Of a stretch of DNA of 64,000 nucleotides, positions 29,287 through 38,539 are shown in pieces. The notes beneath the pieces were generated by a model. The model searched no databases, had not been told where the DNA came from, and saw nothing but the letters and a program-made list of their open reading frames with translations. The first letter of the stretch is position 1. Every line of letters begins with the position of its first letter. The stretch spans positions 124,001 to 188,000 of the forward strand of contig NZ_JAFMPP010000006.1 in NCBI RefSeq assembly GCF_017349315.1. Reading direction: 5' to 3'. The DNA is from Jiella flava (lineage in GTDB: Bacteria; Pseudomonadota; Alphaproteobacteria; Rhizobiales; Rhizobiaceae). The position numbers and the translations under genes were made by a program.

Positions 29287-30186
29287 TCAGGTGCCGCCGA
29301 TCAGCGCGAAGATCGCAAGCACGATGATCCCGGCACCCGCCAGTTCCAGGCGGGTGATCCGCTCGCGAAACCACAGCAGCGACGAGGCCAGGGTGAAGAT
29401 CAGCTCGATCTGGCCGAGCGCACGCACATAGGCGACGTTCTGCAGCGTCATCGCGGTGAACCAGCCAGCGGAAGCGCTCGCTCCCGAAAGCCCGACCAAC
29501 AGACCCGGCCTCCAGCCATTCGCCACTCGCCGCAATTCGGACCGGTCGCGGATCGCCATCCAGAGGAGCATCACGATGGATTGGATCGCCAGTGTCAGCA
29601 CCAGCACCACCGCCGCCCGCAGCGCGGCCTCACCGGAGCCAAGCGCCAGGGCGGCGGCACGAAAGCAGACGGCCGAGATGCCGAACAGCGCGCCCGAGCC
29701 GACGCCGATCAGCGCCGCGCGCGAGGCAAGGCCCCGGACGATGTCGCGCGAACCGGCATTGCCGACCGAAATCAAGATGACGCCGACGACCCCCGCCGCC
29801 ACCGCAAGAAGGCCCAGCGGCGAAACCGTGTCCCCGAGGATCAGGAATCCGAACAACGCGGCTTGGACCGGCTCGGTCTTCGAATAGGCGGTGCCGACCA
29901 TGAAATTGCGCAGGCCGAAGAGATAGACGAGCAGGAATGTCGCCCCGATCTGGGCGAGACCGCCCGACGCAGCGGCCAGAACGACCCAGCCGTTCGGCAG
30001 CGGGACCGGCCCCGTCGACAGCTGAACGACAACGACCAGATAAACCAGCGCGAACGGAAGCCCGAAGCCGAACCGCACGAAGGTCGCCCCGGTCGTTCGC
30101 ATTTGCCGCTTGAGCCGTTTCTGGAGACCCGATCGCAGATTCTGGAAGAACGCTGCGGCGATCGTGATCGGGATCCAGAGCGGCAT
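29287..30186 (-). CDS. DMT-superfamily (EamA) transporter
   Basis: The 299-residue protein has ten predicted hydrophobic helices arranged as two EamA repeats. The first begins PLWIPITIAAAFFQNLRSGLQ and the second ends AGAGIIVLAIFALIGG. Such permeases export amino acids, nucleosides or other metabolites; the substrate is unknown. The gene converges on the P1 peptidase with 10 bases between stops and diverges from the HAD nucleotidase. Confidence 0.88.
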   Translation of the reverse strand: MPLWIPITIAAAFFQNLRSGLQKRLKRQMRTTGATFVRFGFGLPFALVYLVVVVQLSTGPVPLPNGWVVLAAASGGLAQIGATFLLVYLFGLRNFMVGTAYSKTEPVQAALFGFLILGDTVSPLGLLAVAAGVVGVILISVGNAGSRDIVRGLASRAALIGVGSGALFGISAVCFRAAALALGSGEAALRAAVVLVLTLAIQSIVMLLWMAIRDRSELRRVANGWRPGLLVGLSGASASAGWFTAMTLQNVAYVRALGQIELIFTLASSLLWFRERITRLELAGAGIIVLAIFALIGGT

Positions 30187-30281
30187 GAGGCGAATCGTCC
30201 TGTTTTTGGCAAGCCCCGCACTCTAATATGGACAGACACTTCGCCAACAACAGACGTTTCCAAGGACAGGCGCCGCCCCCG

Positions 30282-31004
30282 ATGTCGACAAGTGCTCATC
30301 ATCTTCAGAAGACGTCGGATGTGAATGCCGCCGATTTTGCGCATGTGCGGGACTGGGTCTTCGACCTCGACAACACGCTCTACCCACGCCACTGCAACCT
30401 GTTCGATCAGATCGACCAGCGGATGACGGCCTTCGTCGCCGAGTTCCTGTCATTGCCGAACGACAAAGCGCGGATCGTGCAGAAGGAATTTTATCAGCGC
30501 CACGGGACGACGCTGCGCGGTCTTATGACCGAGCACCAAGTCGACCCGGACGCCTTTCTCGAATATGTGCACGACATCGACTATTCCTGGATCGATCCGG
30601 ATCCGGCTCTCGGCGAGACGATCGCCGCGCTGCCGGGCCGGAAGTTCATCTTCACCAATGGCGACCGCAATCACGCCGAGCGCGCGGCGCGGCAGCTCGG
30701 CATTCTCGATCACTTCGAGGATATTTTCGATCTCGTCGCCGCCGATCTCGTGCCGAAGCCGGCCGCGGAGACCTATGACAAGTTCTTCGGGCTGCACCGC
30801 GTCGACGCCGCCCATGCGGCGATGTTCGAGGATCTGTCACGCAATCTGACGGTGCCGAAACAGCGTGGAATGCGGACTGTTCTGGTGGTACCGCGCAATT
30901 TTGAGCAGACTTTCGGCGATGTGTGGGAACACGAAGATCGTGACGGCGCGCATATCGACTATGTCACCGATGATCTGACGACCTTTTTGCGCGCCATCCG
31001 CTGA
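30282..31004 (+). CDS. HAD-family pyrimidine 5'-nucleotidase
   Basis: The protein has about 240 residues. HAD motif I is DLDNTLYP, motif II lies in FIFTNGDRNHA, and motif III/IV residues follow in LVPKPAAETYDKFF and MFEDLSRNL. The arrangement matches the SDT1/YjjG-like pyrimidine 5'-nucleotidases of rhizobia. The start could be 30228 or 30282. The latter has AAGGACAGG upstream, at a rather long distance, and better fits family length. In many relatives this gene lies beside dapD; here it is about 11 kb away. Confidence 0.85.
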   Translation: MSTSAHHLQKTSDVNAADFAHVRDWVFDLDNTLYPRHCNLFDQIDQRMTAFVAEFLSLPNDKARIVQKEFYQRHGTTLRGLMTEHQVDPDAFLEYVHDIDYSWIDPDPALGETIAALPGRKFIFTNGDRNHAERAARQLGILDHFEDIFDLVAADLVPKPAAETYDKFFGLHRVDAAHAAMFEDLSRNLTVPKQRGMRTVLVVPRNFEQTFGDVWEHEDRDGAHIDYVTDDLTTFLRAIR

Positions 31005-31223
31005 CCACCGCGAGAGCTCCGACCGCCAACCCTTAAGATCGACCATCGCAGCCAATATTCTCAGACATCCGATGTGGTAACACTCGGTCTGCATCAGGCT
31101 TGCAGGTCGGCTGAAGCATGATGCCGAGACGTTGCATGGCGTTTCGGATCCCATCATGCGGCTCAACGAAGACTGGCAGCGCAACGGCGATGCGGTTGAG
31201 CGCAGTCCGTTCTACGCCTCAGC

Positions 31224-31523
31224 TCAGCCGCCGAGAAGCGACCGGCCCGCTCGCACCAGCCCCATCTGTTTGTGACCGGCAACGGCCGGGGCACTGGAGA
31301 TGGTGGTGTCATCCGAAATGCCGGCGCGGTTTTGACGCAGGATCGCCTGCATCTGCCCTTCACCGTCGATACCGCCGGCAAGGGCGCCGCGGCGATCCTC
31401 GCAGCTGCGGGCATCGCTGTCGGTGGCAATTTCGCGCGGCTCTTCGGCCTGCGCCACGGGCTCGGGCATATCGAGGTTCTGCTGCTTGCGCATCATCTCC
31501 GGATCGGGATCGAAATCTGGCAT
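31224..31523 (-). CDS. Hypothetical 99-residue protein
   Basis: No family recognised. The first third is acidic and Pro/Met/Gln-rich (PDFDPDPEMMRKQQ), and the rest is low complexity with many Gly, Ser and Gln. GAGAG lies about 9 bases before the ATG. The codon pattern is more gene-like than the overlapping frames, but the evidence is thin; it could be non-coding. Confidence 0.35.
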   Translation of the reverse strand: MPDFDPDPEMMRKQQNLDMPEPVAQAEEPREIATDSDARSCEDRRGALAGGIDGEGQMQAILRQNRAGISDDTTISSAPAVAGHKQMGLVRAGRSLLGG

Positions 31524-31804
31524 CGCGACGCTCTCTCAGTGGCTTGGCCCCCGGCTGAAGAACGGCCGGTGCATCTGCTGTGTTACGGAACCAACGAGTG
31601 CTCAGTCGAAGAGTTCCGGGAGCGCATCGACGACGCGGCGTGGATCACCATGCGAGAGACGAACAGAGCCCATCTCACCGACGCTTCGGACAGACCGCTT
31701 GTGCCCGCCCCGCCATAAAACATTTACAAAACTGCAATGTCGCCGTCAGGTGGCTGAGATGATTGTCGCTTATGTTCCTGTCCGATTGTGTCGGGGATCA
31801 TGCG

Positions 31805-32425
31805 ATGAAATTGGTCAGAAATCTCGCTGCCATGGCGCTCGGCATCGTTGCCGTCCTGACCGGCCTGGTTCTCGCCAACGCCCTCTACATCCACCTCAGC
31901 GGAAACATTCACACCGTCGAGGCCGGTCGTCTCTACCGCTCGGGCACGCTGTCGCCAGACAGCCTGCAGACCTTGATCCGCGAAAAAGGCATTCGCACGA
32001 TCGTCAATCTGCGGGGTGACGAGGGCCAGGAATGGTGGAATCGGGAGCGCGACGTCGCCGCCAAGAACGGCGTCGACTTCCTGAGCTTCCATCTGTCGGC
32101 CAAGGATATCCCGACAATGCGCCGGATGAACGAAATCGCCTTCGTCCTGCGCAATGCGCCCGAGCCGATTCTTGTCCACTGCAACTCCGGTGCGGATCGA
32201 TCCGGGCTCGTCTCGGCGCTGTTCGAATACGTCGTTTCCGGGAAATCTGCGGCGACCTCCGATCGCCAGCTTTCAATTCTTTACGGCCATTTTCCATGGC
32301 TCGGCAGCCGGACGGTGGCGATGGACGAAGCGTTTGCCGATTATGTCGCGGACCATCAAAAACACGGACGCGAACCAGTCCAGGTTCCGGGAGCGTCGTC
32401 ACGGCGCAAGATCGCTGCAAATTGA
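31805..32425 (+). CDS. Membrane-anchored dual-specificity/tyrosine phosphatase-like protein
   Basis: The 206-residue protein has an N-terminal hydrophobic anchor (LAAMALGIVAVLTGLVLANALYI), so the catalytic part is probably periplasmic. The phosphatase loop HCNSGADRSG fits CX5R, and IVNLRGDEG precedes it as in the DSP/PTP-like group. It would dephosphorylate a protein, inositol or phospholipid. The ATG at 31805 has GGGGA upstream; an earlier TTG start at 31763 is less likely. Confidence 0.85.
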   Translation: MKLVRNLAAMALGIVAVLTGLVLANALYIHLSGNIHTVEAGRLYRSGTLSPDSLQTLIREKGIRTIVNLRGDEGQEWWNRERDVAAKNGVDFLSFHLSAKDIPTMRRMNEIAFVLRNAPEPILVHCNSGADRSGLVSALFEYVVSGKSAATSDRQLSILYGHFPWLGSRTVAMDEAFADYVADHQKHGREPVQVPGASSRRKIAAN

Positions 32426-32462
32426 CTGACATCGGTCAACTGACGGCGCGACTTGCACCTGA

Positions 32463-34043
32463 TCAGTCGACGCAGACCACCGGATAGACTGCGTCCTTCA
32501 CCTTGGCGGTGGCGTCCGGCACGCTTTCAAGCGCAGCCTTCGGGTCGGCGGCTTCGAAGGCGATGTGGTGGTCGCGGAGGAAGGTCGAGACCGTGTCCGG
32601 CCGAATCGCGAAGTTGATCGACTGCGGGATATCCCCCGTCGCATCGGCGACGGCGACGGCGTCGAGCTTGGCCGTCACGACGCCGACCACCCGGCCGGCG
32701 AGATCAACCAACGGCCCGCCGGAATTGCCCGGCTGCACCGGCGCCGAGATCTGCAGATAGCGTGGATCGTTCATCAGCCCGAGCAGCGATGACACGTTGC
32801 CCCGGGTGACGTTCAGCGAGTCGGCCAAGATCGAGCGAAGCGGGAAGCCGAGGGCAAGGACGTCCTCGCCGAGACGCGGCTTGCCCACCGAGATAGTCAG
32901 CGGCTTGCCGAGTTCGGCCGCGACGTGGATCAGCGCCAGATCGTGCGCCTCATCGATCGTGACGTCCGACGCCATCATCTTGTTGCCGACTTCGACCTTC
33001 TTGCAGCCGCGCACCACATGGGCGTTGGTCAACAGCCACCCCTTGGCGATGACGAAGCCGGAGCCTGCCATGTCAAAGGCCGGGGTGCCAGGCTGGGGAG
33101 CAATCGCTTGCATGTTGTCATAGACGGGCGTCTGACCACGGCTGTCCGACGGCAATTCGAACAGGTTCGATGCGCGACCGCCTCGGCCCTTATCCGCCAT
33201 CGCGTAGCGCGCCTCACCATCGGCCGCGTTGCGGCGGCGCGCCAGCATCGACGAGAACGGGTTTGGCCGTGCATCGGCGACCAGCGGCGCGGAAGGCTCG
33301 TTGACGAACGGTTCAAACAGGTTCGACGCAACGGTGACAAACGGCGCGAGCTTATCCTCATAGGCATCGGTGTATGAGACGGAGAAGCCGCGAAGATCGG
33401 CGCCCTGCGCCGAGAACCGCATGAAATAGTGGCGGCCAGCCTCCATGCCGGACACCGTGAACCAATCCTGCGCCTTCTGCGCGCCGAGCACCGAACGCTT
33501 GTTCGTCGCGTCGCTCAACACCGCATAGAGCCCGTCGAAGGTCTGGCCGGTATCGGCGATACGAACGGACTCGATTTCAACGCCGTTATCGTCGGAGCGC
33601 CAGAGATTGCCGACCTCGGTCGGGCCCATGTCGCGGACCGACCCCAGCGGCACCGCCAGCCGCTCGCCGGTGGCGCGATCGTCGACCATGGTCACCTGCA
33701 GGCCGCTCTGAGCGTCATCCGACATAGCGACGAGTTTCTGCAGCATCGGCTCGGTAATCACGCCATCGGCGTGCATGCCGTTGCGAGCCTGAAAGTCACG
33801 GATCGCCCGCAGCGTCGGCGCGGCAATCATTCCGGAAAACGGGCCGGCATAATCACCCGTCCAAGCCAAGCGGATCTGTAGACCGCGGCGGAAGGAGAGA
33901 TCGGTTTCCGTATTGTAAGCAACAGAAAGATCAATGATCGATGTGATCGGCGCGCTTGGGACAGCTTGAAAATCGCGTGCATAAGCGACCGGCGAAACCG
34001 CCAGCACCACTGCCGCCATCAAGCCCCCCAATCTGCCGTGCAT
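32463..34043 (-). CDS. Secreted trypsin-like serine protease with N-terminal extension
   Basis: The 526-residue protein has a signal peptide (HGRLGGLMAAVVLAVSPVAYA). It begins with a peptidoglycan-binding-like repeat (FSGMIAAPTLRAIRDFQARNGMHADG, about residues 60-105), has a long middle of unknown fold, and ends with a C-terminal protease domain (about residues 340-510). The triad is complete: LLTNAHVV (His), HDLALIHV (Asp) and QPGNSGGPLV (Ser). It resembles DegP-type catalytic domains but has no PDZ domain. The ATG at 34043 has AGGGGAC upstream. It is probably periplasmic; substrates are unknown. Confidence 0.88.
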   Translation of the reverse strand: MHGRLGGLMAAVVLAVSPVAYARDFQAVPSAPITSIIDLSVAYNTETDLSFRRGLQIRLAWTGDYAGPFSGMIAAPTLRAIRDFQARNGMHADGVITEPMLQKLVAMSDDAQSGLQVTMVDDRATGERLAVPLGSVRDMGPTEVGNLWRSDDNGVEIESVRIADTGQTFDGLYAVLSDATNKRSVLGAQKAQDWFTVSGMEAGRHYFMRFSAQGADLRGFSVSYTDAYEDKLAPFVTVASNLFEPFVNEPSAPLVADARPNPFSSMLARRRNAADGEARYAMADKGRGGRASNLFELPSDSRGQTPVYDNMQAIAPQPGTPAFDMAGSGFVIAKGWLLTNAHVVRGCKKVEVGNKMMASDVTIDEAHDLALIHVAAELGKPLTISVGKPRLGEDVLALGFPLRSILADSLNVTRGNVSSLLGLMNDPRYLQISAPVQPGNSGGPLVDLAGRVVGVVTAKLDAVAVADATGDIPQSINFAIRPDTVSTFLRDHHIAFEAADPKAALESVPDATAKVKDAVYPVVCVD

Positions 34044-34262
34044 ATCGTCCCCTGCCGTCTTCAACCATTACGCTAATAATGCAGCCGGAACCCATTCGAT
34101 CCGTCCAGTGTAATTTTTTTTTAAGGTTTCTGAATTCATTTGCAACTTACGCAACGTCATCAATAGCCCTATTGATGTACCATTGGCGGAAGCCCGGCAA
34201 GGGCCGTCGACAACGACGGCACGCCACCTTCCACCAAAGATCAGCCTTGCTACCTCTTCTGT

Positions 34263-35432
34263 TTAACCGTGTGCCGTCTTCACTTCCGCGTCATCGGCAA
34301 GGGCGTTGTCGCCGATTTCAATCCCGGTGATTCGGTCCCCGCGGCGCTGCAGCTTGGCGCTGGAGACGGCGATCTGATCGATGTCGCGCGAGGCTTGGGT
34401 AAAGTGGCCTTTCAGCGCTGAAACCCGTTCGTCGAGCCGGCTCAGATCCTCGGCGAACAGGCGCACCTCCGCCTGGATCCGCCCAGCGGACGCTCTCAAT
34501 CGCGCATCCTTCAACACCGCCTGCACGACTTGGATCGACAGGTTGAGAAGCGACGGAGAGACGATCACCACCCCGGTCCGATAGGCCTTTTGAACGATAT
34601 CGTCGAAGTCTTCGTGCAGCACTGCGAAGATGGTCTCGGAGGGCACGAAGAGGAAGGCGGTATCCTGGGTTTCGCCCGGGATGAGATACTTCTCGGCAAT
34701 CGCTTTTACATGCACATCCATGTCGCGCCGCATCCGAACCGCAGCAGCGGCCTTTGCGTCGTCGCTCGTCGACGCCTCCAACGCCGAATAGGCCTCCAGC
34801 GGGAATTTCGCGTCGATCACTAGCCCGGGTGCACCATTCGGCATCCGGATCAGACAGTCAGGGCGCCGACCGTTGGAGAGCGTCGCCTGGAAGGCATAGA
34901 CCGAAGCCGGAAGCGCGTCGGCGACGATCGCCTGCATGCGGCCTTCACCGAACGCGCCGCGGGTCTGCTTGTTGGAAAGAATGTCCTTCAGCCGCACCAC
35001 TTCGCCGGTCAGATTGCGAATCTCGCTTTGCGCCCGATCGATGACAGCGAGGCGTTCGGCGAGCACCGAGAGCGACGCCTTGGTCTCCTTCGTCGTCGCC
35101 AGGATCGATTGTCCGACCCGGCTGGACAGGCCGTCGAGACGATCCGACAACGCGCGGGTCAAATCGGCCTGTCGCGATCCGAGGATCTCCGCCATCGTCT
35201 GCATGCGGCCTGAAATTTCCGCCTGGGTGCGCAAGACCGTGTCGAGGCGCCCCGCCTCCGCCTCGGCGCCAGCCAACGCCTCCTCGGCCTGCCGCGCCCG
35301 CGCTCGTGCCGCCCACCAGAGGGCGGCAAAAACCAGGAGCAGCCCGGCCAGGACGAGCGCCAGGCCGCTGATGCCGACACCGCCGATGACGGCGAGGGTT
35401 CGGTTCAAAACGGTGGTGAGATCGTGACTCAT
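34263..35432 (-). CDS. rmuC: DNA recombination protein RmuC
   Basis: The 389-residue protein has one N-terminal hydrophobic helix (about residues 12-42), a long coiled coil rich in Ala, Glu and Arg, then the nuclease-like RmuC domain: GAFGEGRMQAIVADALP, PGLVIDAKFPLEAYSAL and FLFVPSETIFAVLHED. RmuC limits DNA inversions at short repeats. AGGA lies 8 bases before the ATG at 35432. It is divergent from def, as is common in the group. Confidence 0.93.
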   Translation of the reverse strand: MSHDLTTVLNRTLAVIGGVGISGLALVLAGLLLVFAALWWAARARARQAEEALAGAEAEAGRLDTVLRTQAEISGRMQTMAEILGSRQADLTRALSDRLDGLSSRVGQSILATTKETKASLSVLAERLAVIDRAQSEIRNLTGEVVRLKDILSNKQTRGAFGEGRMQAIVADALPASVYAFQATLSNGRRPDCLIRMPNGAPGLVIDAKFPLEAYSALEASTSDDAKAAAAVRMRRDMDVHVKAIAEKYLIPGETQDTAFLFVPSETIFAVLHEDFDDIVQKAYRTGVVIVSPSLLNLSIQVVQAVLKDARLRASAGRIQAEVRLFAEDLSRLDERVSALKGHFTQASRDIDQIAVSSAKLQRRGDRITGIEIGDNALADDAEVKTAHG

Positions 35433-35568
35433 GAGCACGATCCTAGCAGGTAAAGCTTAACGATCGGATCAAATCGAGAACAAATCCACCGAAACCTCGT
35501 CCTCATCAGCGCAAACCGGCGCAGGAAGCGGATTGACCCCTCGTGTGACAGCGACTACCTCAGCCGCC

Positions 35569-36087
35569 ATGACGATCAAACCCCTCATCATCCTTCCCGA
35601 TCCGCTTCTGCGCGAGGTCTCCAAACCGATCGAGACGGTCGACGATGCCGTCCGCCGGTTCGCCGACGACATGCTGGAAACGATGTATGACGCGCCGGGC
35701 ATCGGCCTGGCCGCCATCCAGGTCGGCGAGCCTTTGCGCATGCTGGTTCTCGACGTGACCAAGGAGGACGAGGAGCGCAAGCCGCAGGTGTTCCTCAACC
35801 CGGAGATCGTCGCCCATTCCGACGAGCGCAGCACCTATGAGGAAGGCTGCCTGTCGATTCCGGATTATTACGCCGAGGTCGAGCGGCCGGCGAGCGTGAC
35901 CGTCCGCTATCTCGGCCTTGACGGCACGATGCACGAAGAGGCGGTCGATGGCCTCTACGCCACCTGTCTGCAGCACGAGATCGACCATCTGAACGGCGTT
36001 CTTTTCATCGATTACATCTCGAAACTGAAGCGCGACATGGTGATCAAGAAGTTCACCAAGCAGGCGGCGCGCCGGCAGCCGGGCTGA
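35569..36087 (+). CDS. def: Peptide deformylase
   Basis: The 172-residue enzyme removes formyl from the initiator methionine. All three motifs are present: [23 protein letters not shown] and the metal site [12 protein letters not shown]. The ATG at 35569 gives the usual length; the frame opens earlier at 35533. It lies 4 bases before fmt, which performs the opposite step on the tRNA, so the two form an operon. Confidence 0.97.
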   Translation: MTIKPLIILPDPLLREVSKPIETVDDAVRRFADDMLETMYDAPGIGLAAIQVGEPLRMLVLDVTKEDEERKPQVFLNPEIVAHSDERSTYEEGCLSIPDYYAEVERPASVTVRYLGLDGTMHEEAVDGLYATCLQHEIDHLNGVLFIDYISKLKRDMVIKKFTKQAARRQPG

Positions 36088-36091
36088 GGTC

Positions 36092-37051
36092 ATGGCGCTG
36101 TCCGTCGTCTTCATGGGAACGCCGGCCTTTTCGGTGCCAACGCTCGAGGCCATCGTTGAAGCCGGGCACCGAGTGCCGGCCGTCTATACCCAGCCGCCGC
36201 GCAAGGCTGGCCGGCGCGGCCTGCAACTGACGCCATCACCGGTTCAAACGGCCGCAAAAGCGCTCGGGCTTGAGGTCCGCTCGCCGGTCAGCTTCAAGGC
36301 GCCCGCCGAGGTTGAGGCGTTCGCCGCGCTTGGGGCCGACGTTGCGGTCGTCGTCGCCTATGGTCTGTTGCTGCGCCAGACGGTTCTCGACGCACCGCGG
36401 TTCGGCTGCCTCAACGGCCATGGCTCGCTGCTGCCGCGCTGGCGCGGCGCCGCGCCCATCCAGCGAGCGATCGAGGCAGGCGACGCGATGACCGGGATGA
36501 TGGTGATGAAGATGGAGGCAGGGCTCGATACCGGCCCGGTCGGCCTGACCGGCGAAATCACAATCGACCCGCGCGAGACTGCCGGCGAGCTGCAGGAGCG
36601 CTTGAGCGCGCTGTCGGCCGAGCTGATGGTGGTAGCGCTCGAGGAGCTCGAAGCCGGCACCTTCACCTTCGAGGACCAGACCATGCTCGGCGCGCGTACC
36701 GGCCGCGAGCCGCTCTATGCGAGAAAGATCGAGAAGACCGAGACGCCCATCGACTGGCACGCCGATGCCGATGCGATTGCCCGCAAGATCAACGCCTTTT
36801 CGCCGATGCCCGGCGCTTGGACGATGATGCCTTTCGGCGGCAAGATGGAGCGGGTCAAGCTGCTGCGGGCCGAAGCGGTGCCCGGCACCGGCGCTGCCGG
36901 CACCGTCATCGGCGACGATCTAACGATCGCCTGTGGCAACGGCGCCGTGCGGCTGCTCAGCCTCCAGCGCGCCGGCGGCAAGCCGATGGCGACGACGACA
37001 CTTCTGCGCGGCACGCCAGTGCCGCCCGGCACGATCTGCAGCGAGAGCTGA
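36092..37051 (+). CDS. fmt: Methionyl-tRNA formyltransferase
   Basis: The 319-residue protein has the family N-terminus [17 protein letters not shown], the folate/catalytic block [20 protein letters not shown] with SLLP, and a C-terminal tRNA-binding OB domain. It adds formyl from formyl-THF to Met-tRNA-fMet. GAGG lies just before the ATG. It is the second gene of def-fmt-truA. Confidence 0.97.
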   Translation: MALSVVFMGTPAFSVPTLEAIVEAGHRVPAVYTQPPRKAGRRGLQLTPSPVQTAAKALGLEVRSPVSFKAPAEVEAFAALGADVAVVVAYGLLLRQTVLDAPRFGCLNGHGSLLPRWRGAAPIQRAIEAGDAMTGMMVMKMEAGLDTGPVGLTGEITIDPRETAGELQERLSALSAELMVVALEELEAGTFTFEDQTMLGARTGREPLYARKIEKTETPIDWHADADAIARKINAFSPMPGAWTMMPFGGKMERVKLLRAEAVPGTGAAGTVIGDDLTIACGNGAVRLLSLQRAGGKPMATTTLLRGTPVPPGTICSES

Positions 37052-37113
37052 GCGATGACGCCGTCCGTGATCCTTGCTGCCGCCCTCCCCATGCCGTCGG
37101 CGGGTGCCCGCTG

Positions 37114-37893
37114 ATGGCCCGCTACAAGCTCACCGTCGAATATGACGGCACGCCTTATTGCGGCTGGCAGCGGCAGGCAAACGGCCTGTCGGTGCAGGAA
37201 GTCATCGAGACCGGCATTCAGGGCTTTTCCAGCGAAACCGTGACGCTGTTCGGCGCCGGGCGCACCGATGCCGGCGTGCACGCCACCGGCCAGGTCGCCC
37301 ATGTCGATCTCCAACGGGACTGGCCGGAGGACACGGTACGCGACGCGCTTAATGCGCATCTTCGCGACGAACTCGTCTCGATCCTCTCCGCCGAGCGTGT
37401 GTCGGACGGCTTCGACGCGCGATTTTCCGCACGCAAGCGCTGGTATCTCTACCGGATCTTCAATCGCCGGGCGCCGCCGGCCGTCGCGCGCGGCAAGGTC
37501 TGGTGGGTCTGGCGCGATCTCGACATCGCCGCCATGAACGACGCCGCCCAGGCGCTGGTCGGCACCCATGACTTCAACACCTTCCGCTCGACCCATTGCC
37601 AGGCGAAAAACCCGATCCGCACGCTGGAGCAGCTGACGGTCAGCAAAGGGTCCGGCGACGAAGTGCATATCGTCGCAATGGCGCAGTCTTTCCTGCACAA
37701 TCAGATCCGCTCCTTTGCCGGCACGCTGAAGCTCGTCGGCGAGCATCGCTGGACGCGGGCTGACGTGGTCTCGGCTCTCGACGCGCGCGACCGCACCCGT
37801 TGCGGCCCCGTCGCGCCGCCGGATGGTCTCTATCTGACACAGGTGGATTATGGCGACGCCCCAAAGCGGACACTGCCACCCTATCCGGGATAA
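37114..37893 (+). CDS. truA: tRNA pseudouridine(38-40) synthase TruA
   Basis: The 259-residue synthase begins [19 protein letters not shown]. It has the catalytic aspartate in [14 protein letters not shown] and the KRWYLYRI and [13 protein letters not shown] blocks. It isomerises uridines 38-40 in anticodon arms. The ATG at 37114 was chosen for family fit; its ribosome site is weak. It is the last gene of def-fmt-truA and converges on the membrane protein after dapE. Confidence 0.97.
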   Translation: MARYKLTVEYDGTPYCGWQRQANGLSVQEVIETGIQGFSSETVTLFGAGRTDAGVHATGQVAHVDLQRDWPEDTVRDALNAHLRDELVSILSAERVSDGFDARFSARKRWYLYRIFNRRAPPAVARGKVWWVWRDLDIAAMNDAAQALVGTHDFNTFRSTHCQAKNPIRTLEQLTVSKGSGDEVHIVAMAQSFLHNQIRSFAGTLKLVGEHRWTRADVVSALDARDRTRCGPVAPPDGLYLTQVDYGDAPKRTLPPYPG

Positions 37894-37944
37894 TCGGCGC
37901 GGGGAGCCGCGTCGTTGCTGACGGCTTTCCTCTATGCGCCAGCC

Positions 37945-38535
37945 TCAGACCAGCGGCACGCCGGTGACGTCCATCACCGCGCCATAGGTGATCAGCGAGG
38001 CGACGACCATCAACATGGTGACAGCGACGGCGGTCGGAAAATCCCGACCGAGCGCAAAATAGATCAGGCGCATGGTGAGGGTCACCGCGGCGATGGTGAC
38101 GATGAGGCCGAGCATCGCCATGCCATCGCCGGGGCCGAGCACGATCGCGATCAGCCAATAGGGCGTCATGGTCCAGGCCAGCAGTGCCCCGCCCCAGTTG
38201 GTGGCTACAACCAGCGGCACGATCTTGCGCGAAAAGCCGATCGGCTTGGCGACCAGCATCAAAATCACCACCGGCAACAGCCATGACACGCCATCGGCAA
38301 AGGCGTGCGCGCCGTAAATCGCGATCCCGCTCATATTGGCGACCGCGTCCGGCTTGTCGCCGCTTTCGCTGGCGACCCAGGAAAGCGCCACCGGCGGCAG
38401 GGCGACAACCATCGCCGCAAAGGACTGCCAGAAGCCGTCGGCCGATAGATCCAGTCGCCGCAGCCCCTCCGGCTGCCCCAGCATCAGCTGCAAGGCACCC
38501 GAGAAAAACCGCAGAACGTCTTCAAAACTCGGCAT
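37945..38535 (-). CDS. Conserved membrane protein of unknown function
   Basis: The 196-residue protein begins MPSFEDVLRFFSGALQL and has five or so hydrophobic helices (for example SWLLPVVILMLVAKPIGF and LTMRLIYFALG). No known motif is recognised. It starts 4 bases after the dapE stop on the same strand, so it is probably co-translated with dapE. A position next to dapE and truA recurs in related bacteria as far as I know, which points to a conserved but unassigned role. Confidence 0.78.
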   Translation of the reverse strand: MPSFEDVLRFFSGALQLMLGQPEGLRRLDLSADGFWQSFAAMVVALPPVALSWVASESGDKPDAVANMSGIAIYGAHAFADGVSWLLPVVILMLVAKPIGFSRKIVPLVVATNWGGALLAWTMTPYWLIAIVLGPGDGMAMLGLIVTIAAVTLTMRLIYFALGRDFPTAVAVTMLMVVASLITYGAVMDVTGVPLV

Positions 38536-38539
38536 GAAA

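Noticed and set aside
31272-31718. Plus-strand frame opposite the 99-residue hypothetical gene
   Set aside because: No ribosome site and no family; the minus frame has slightly better start context, though both are weak.
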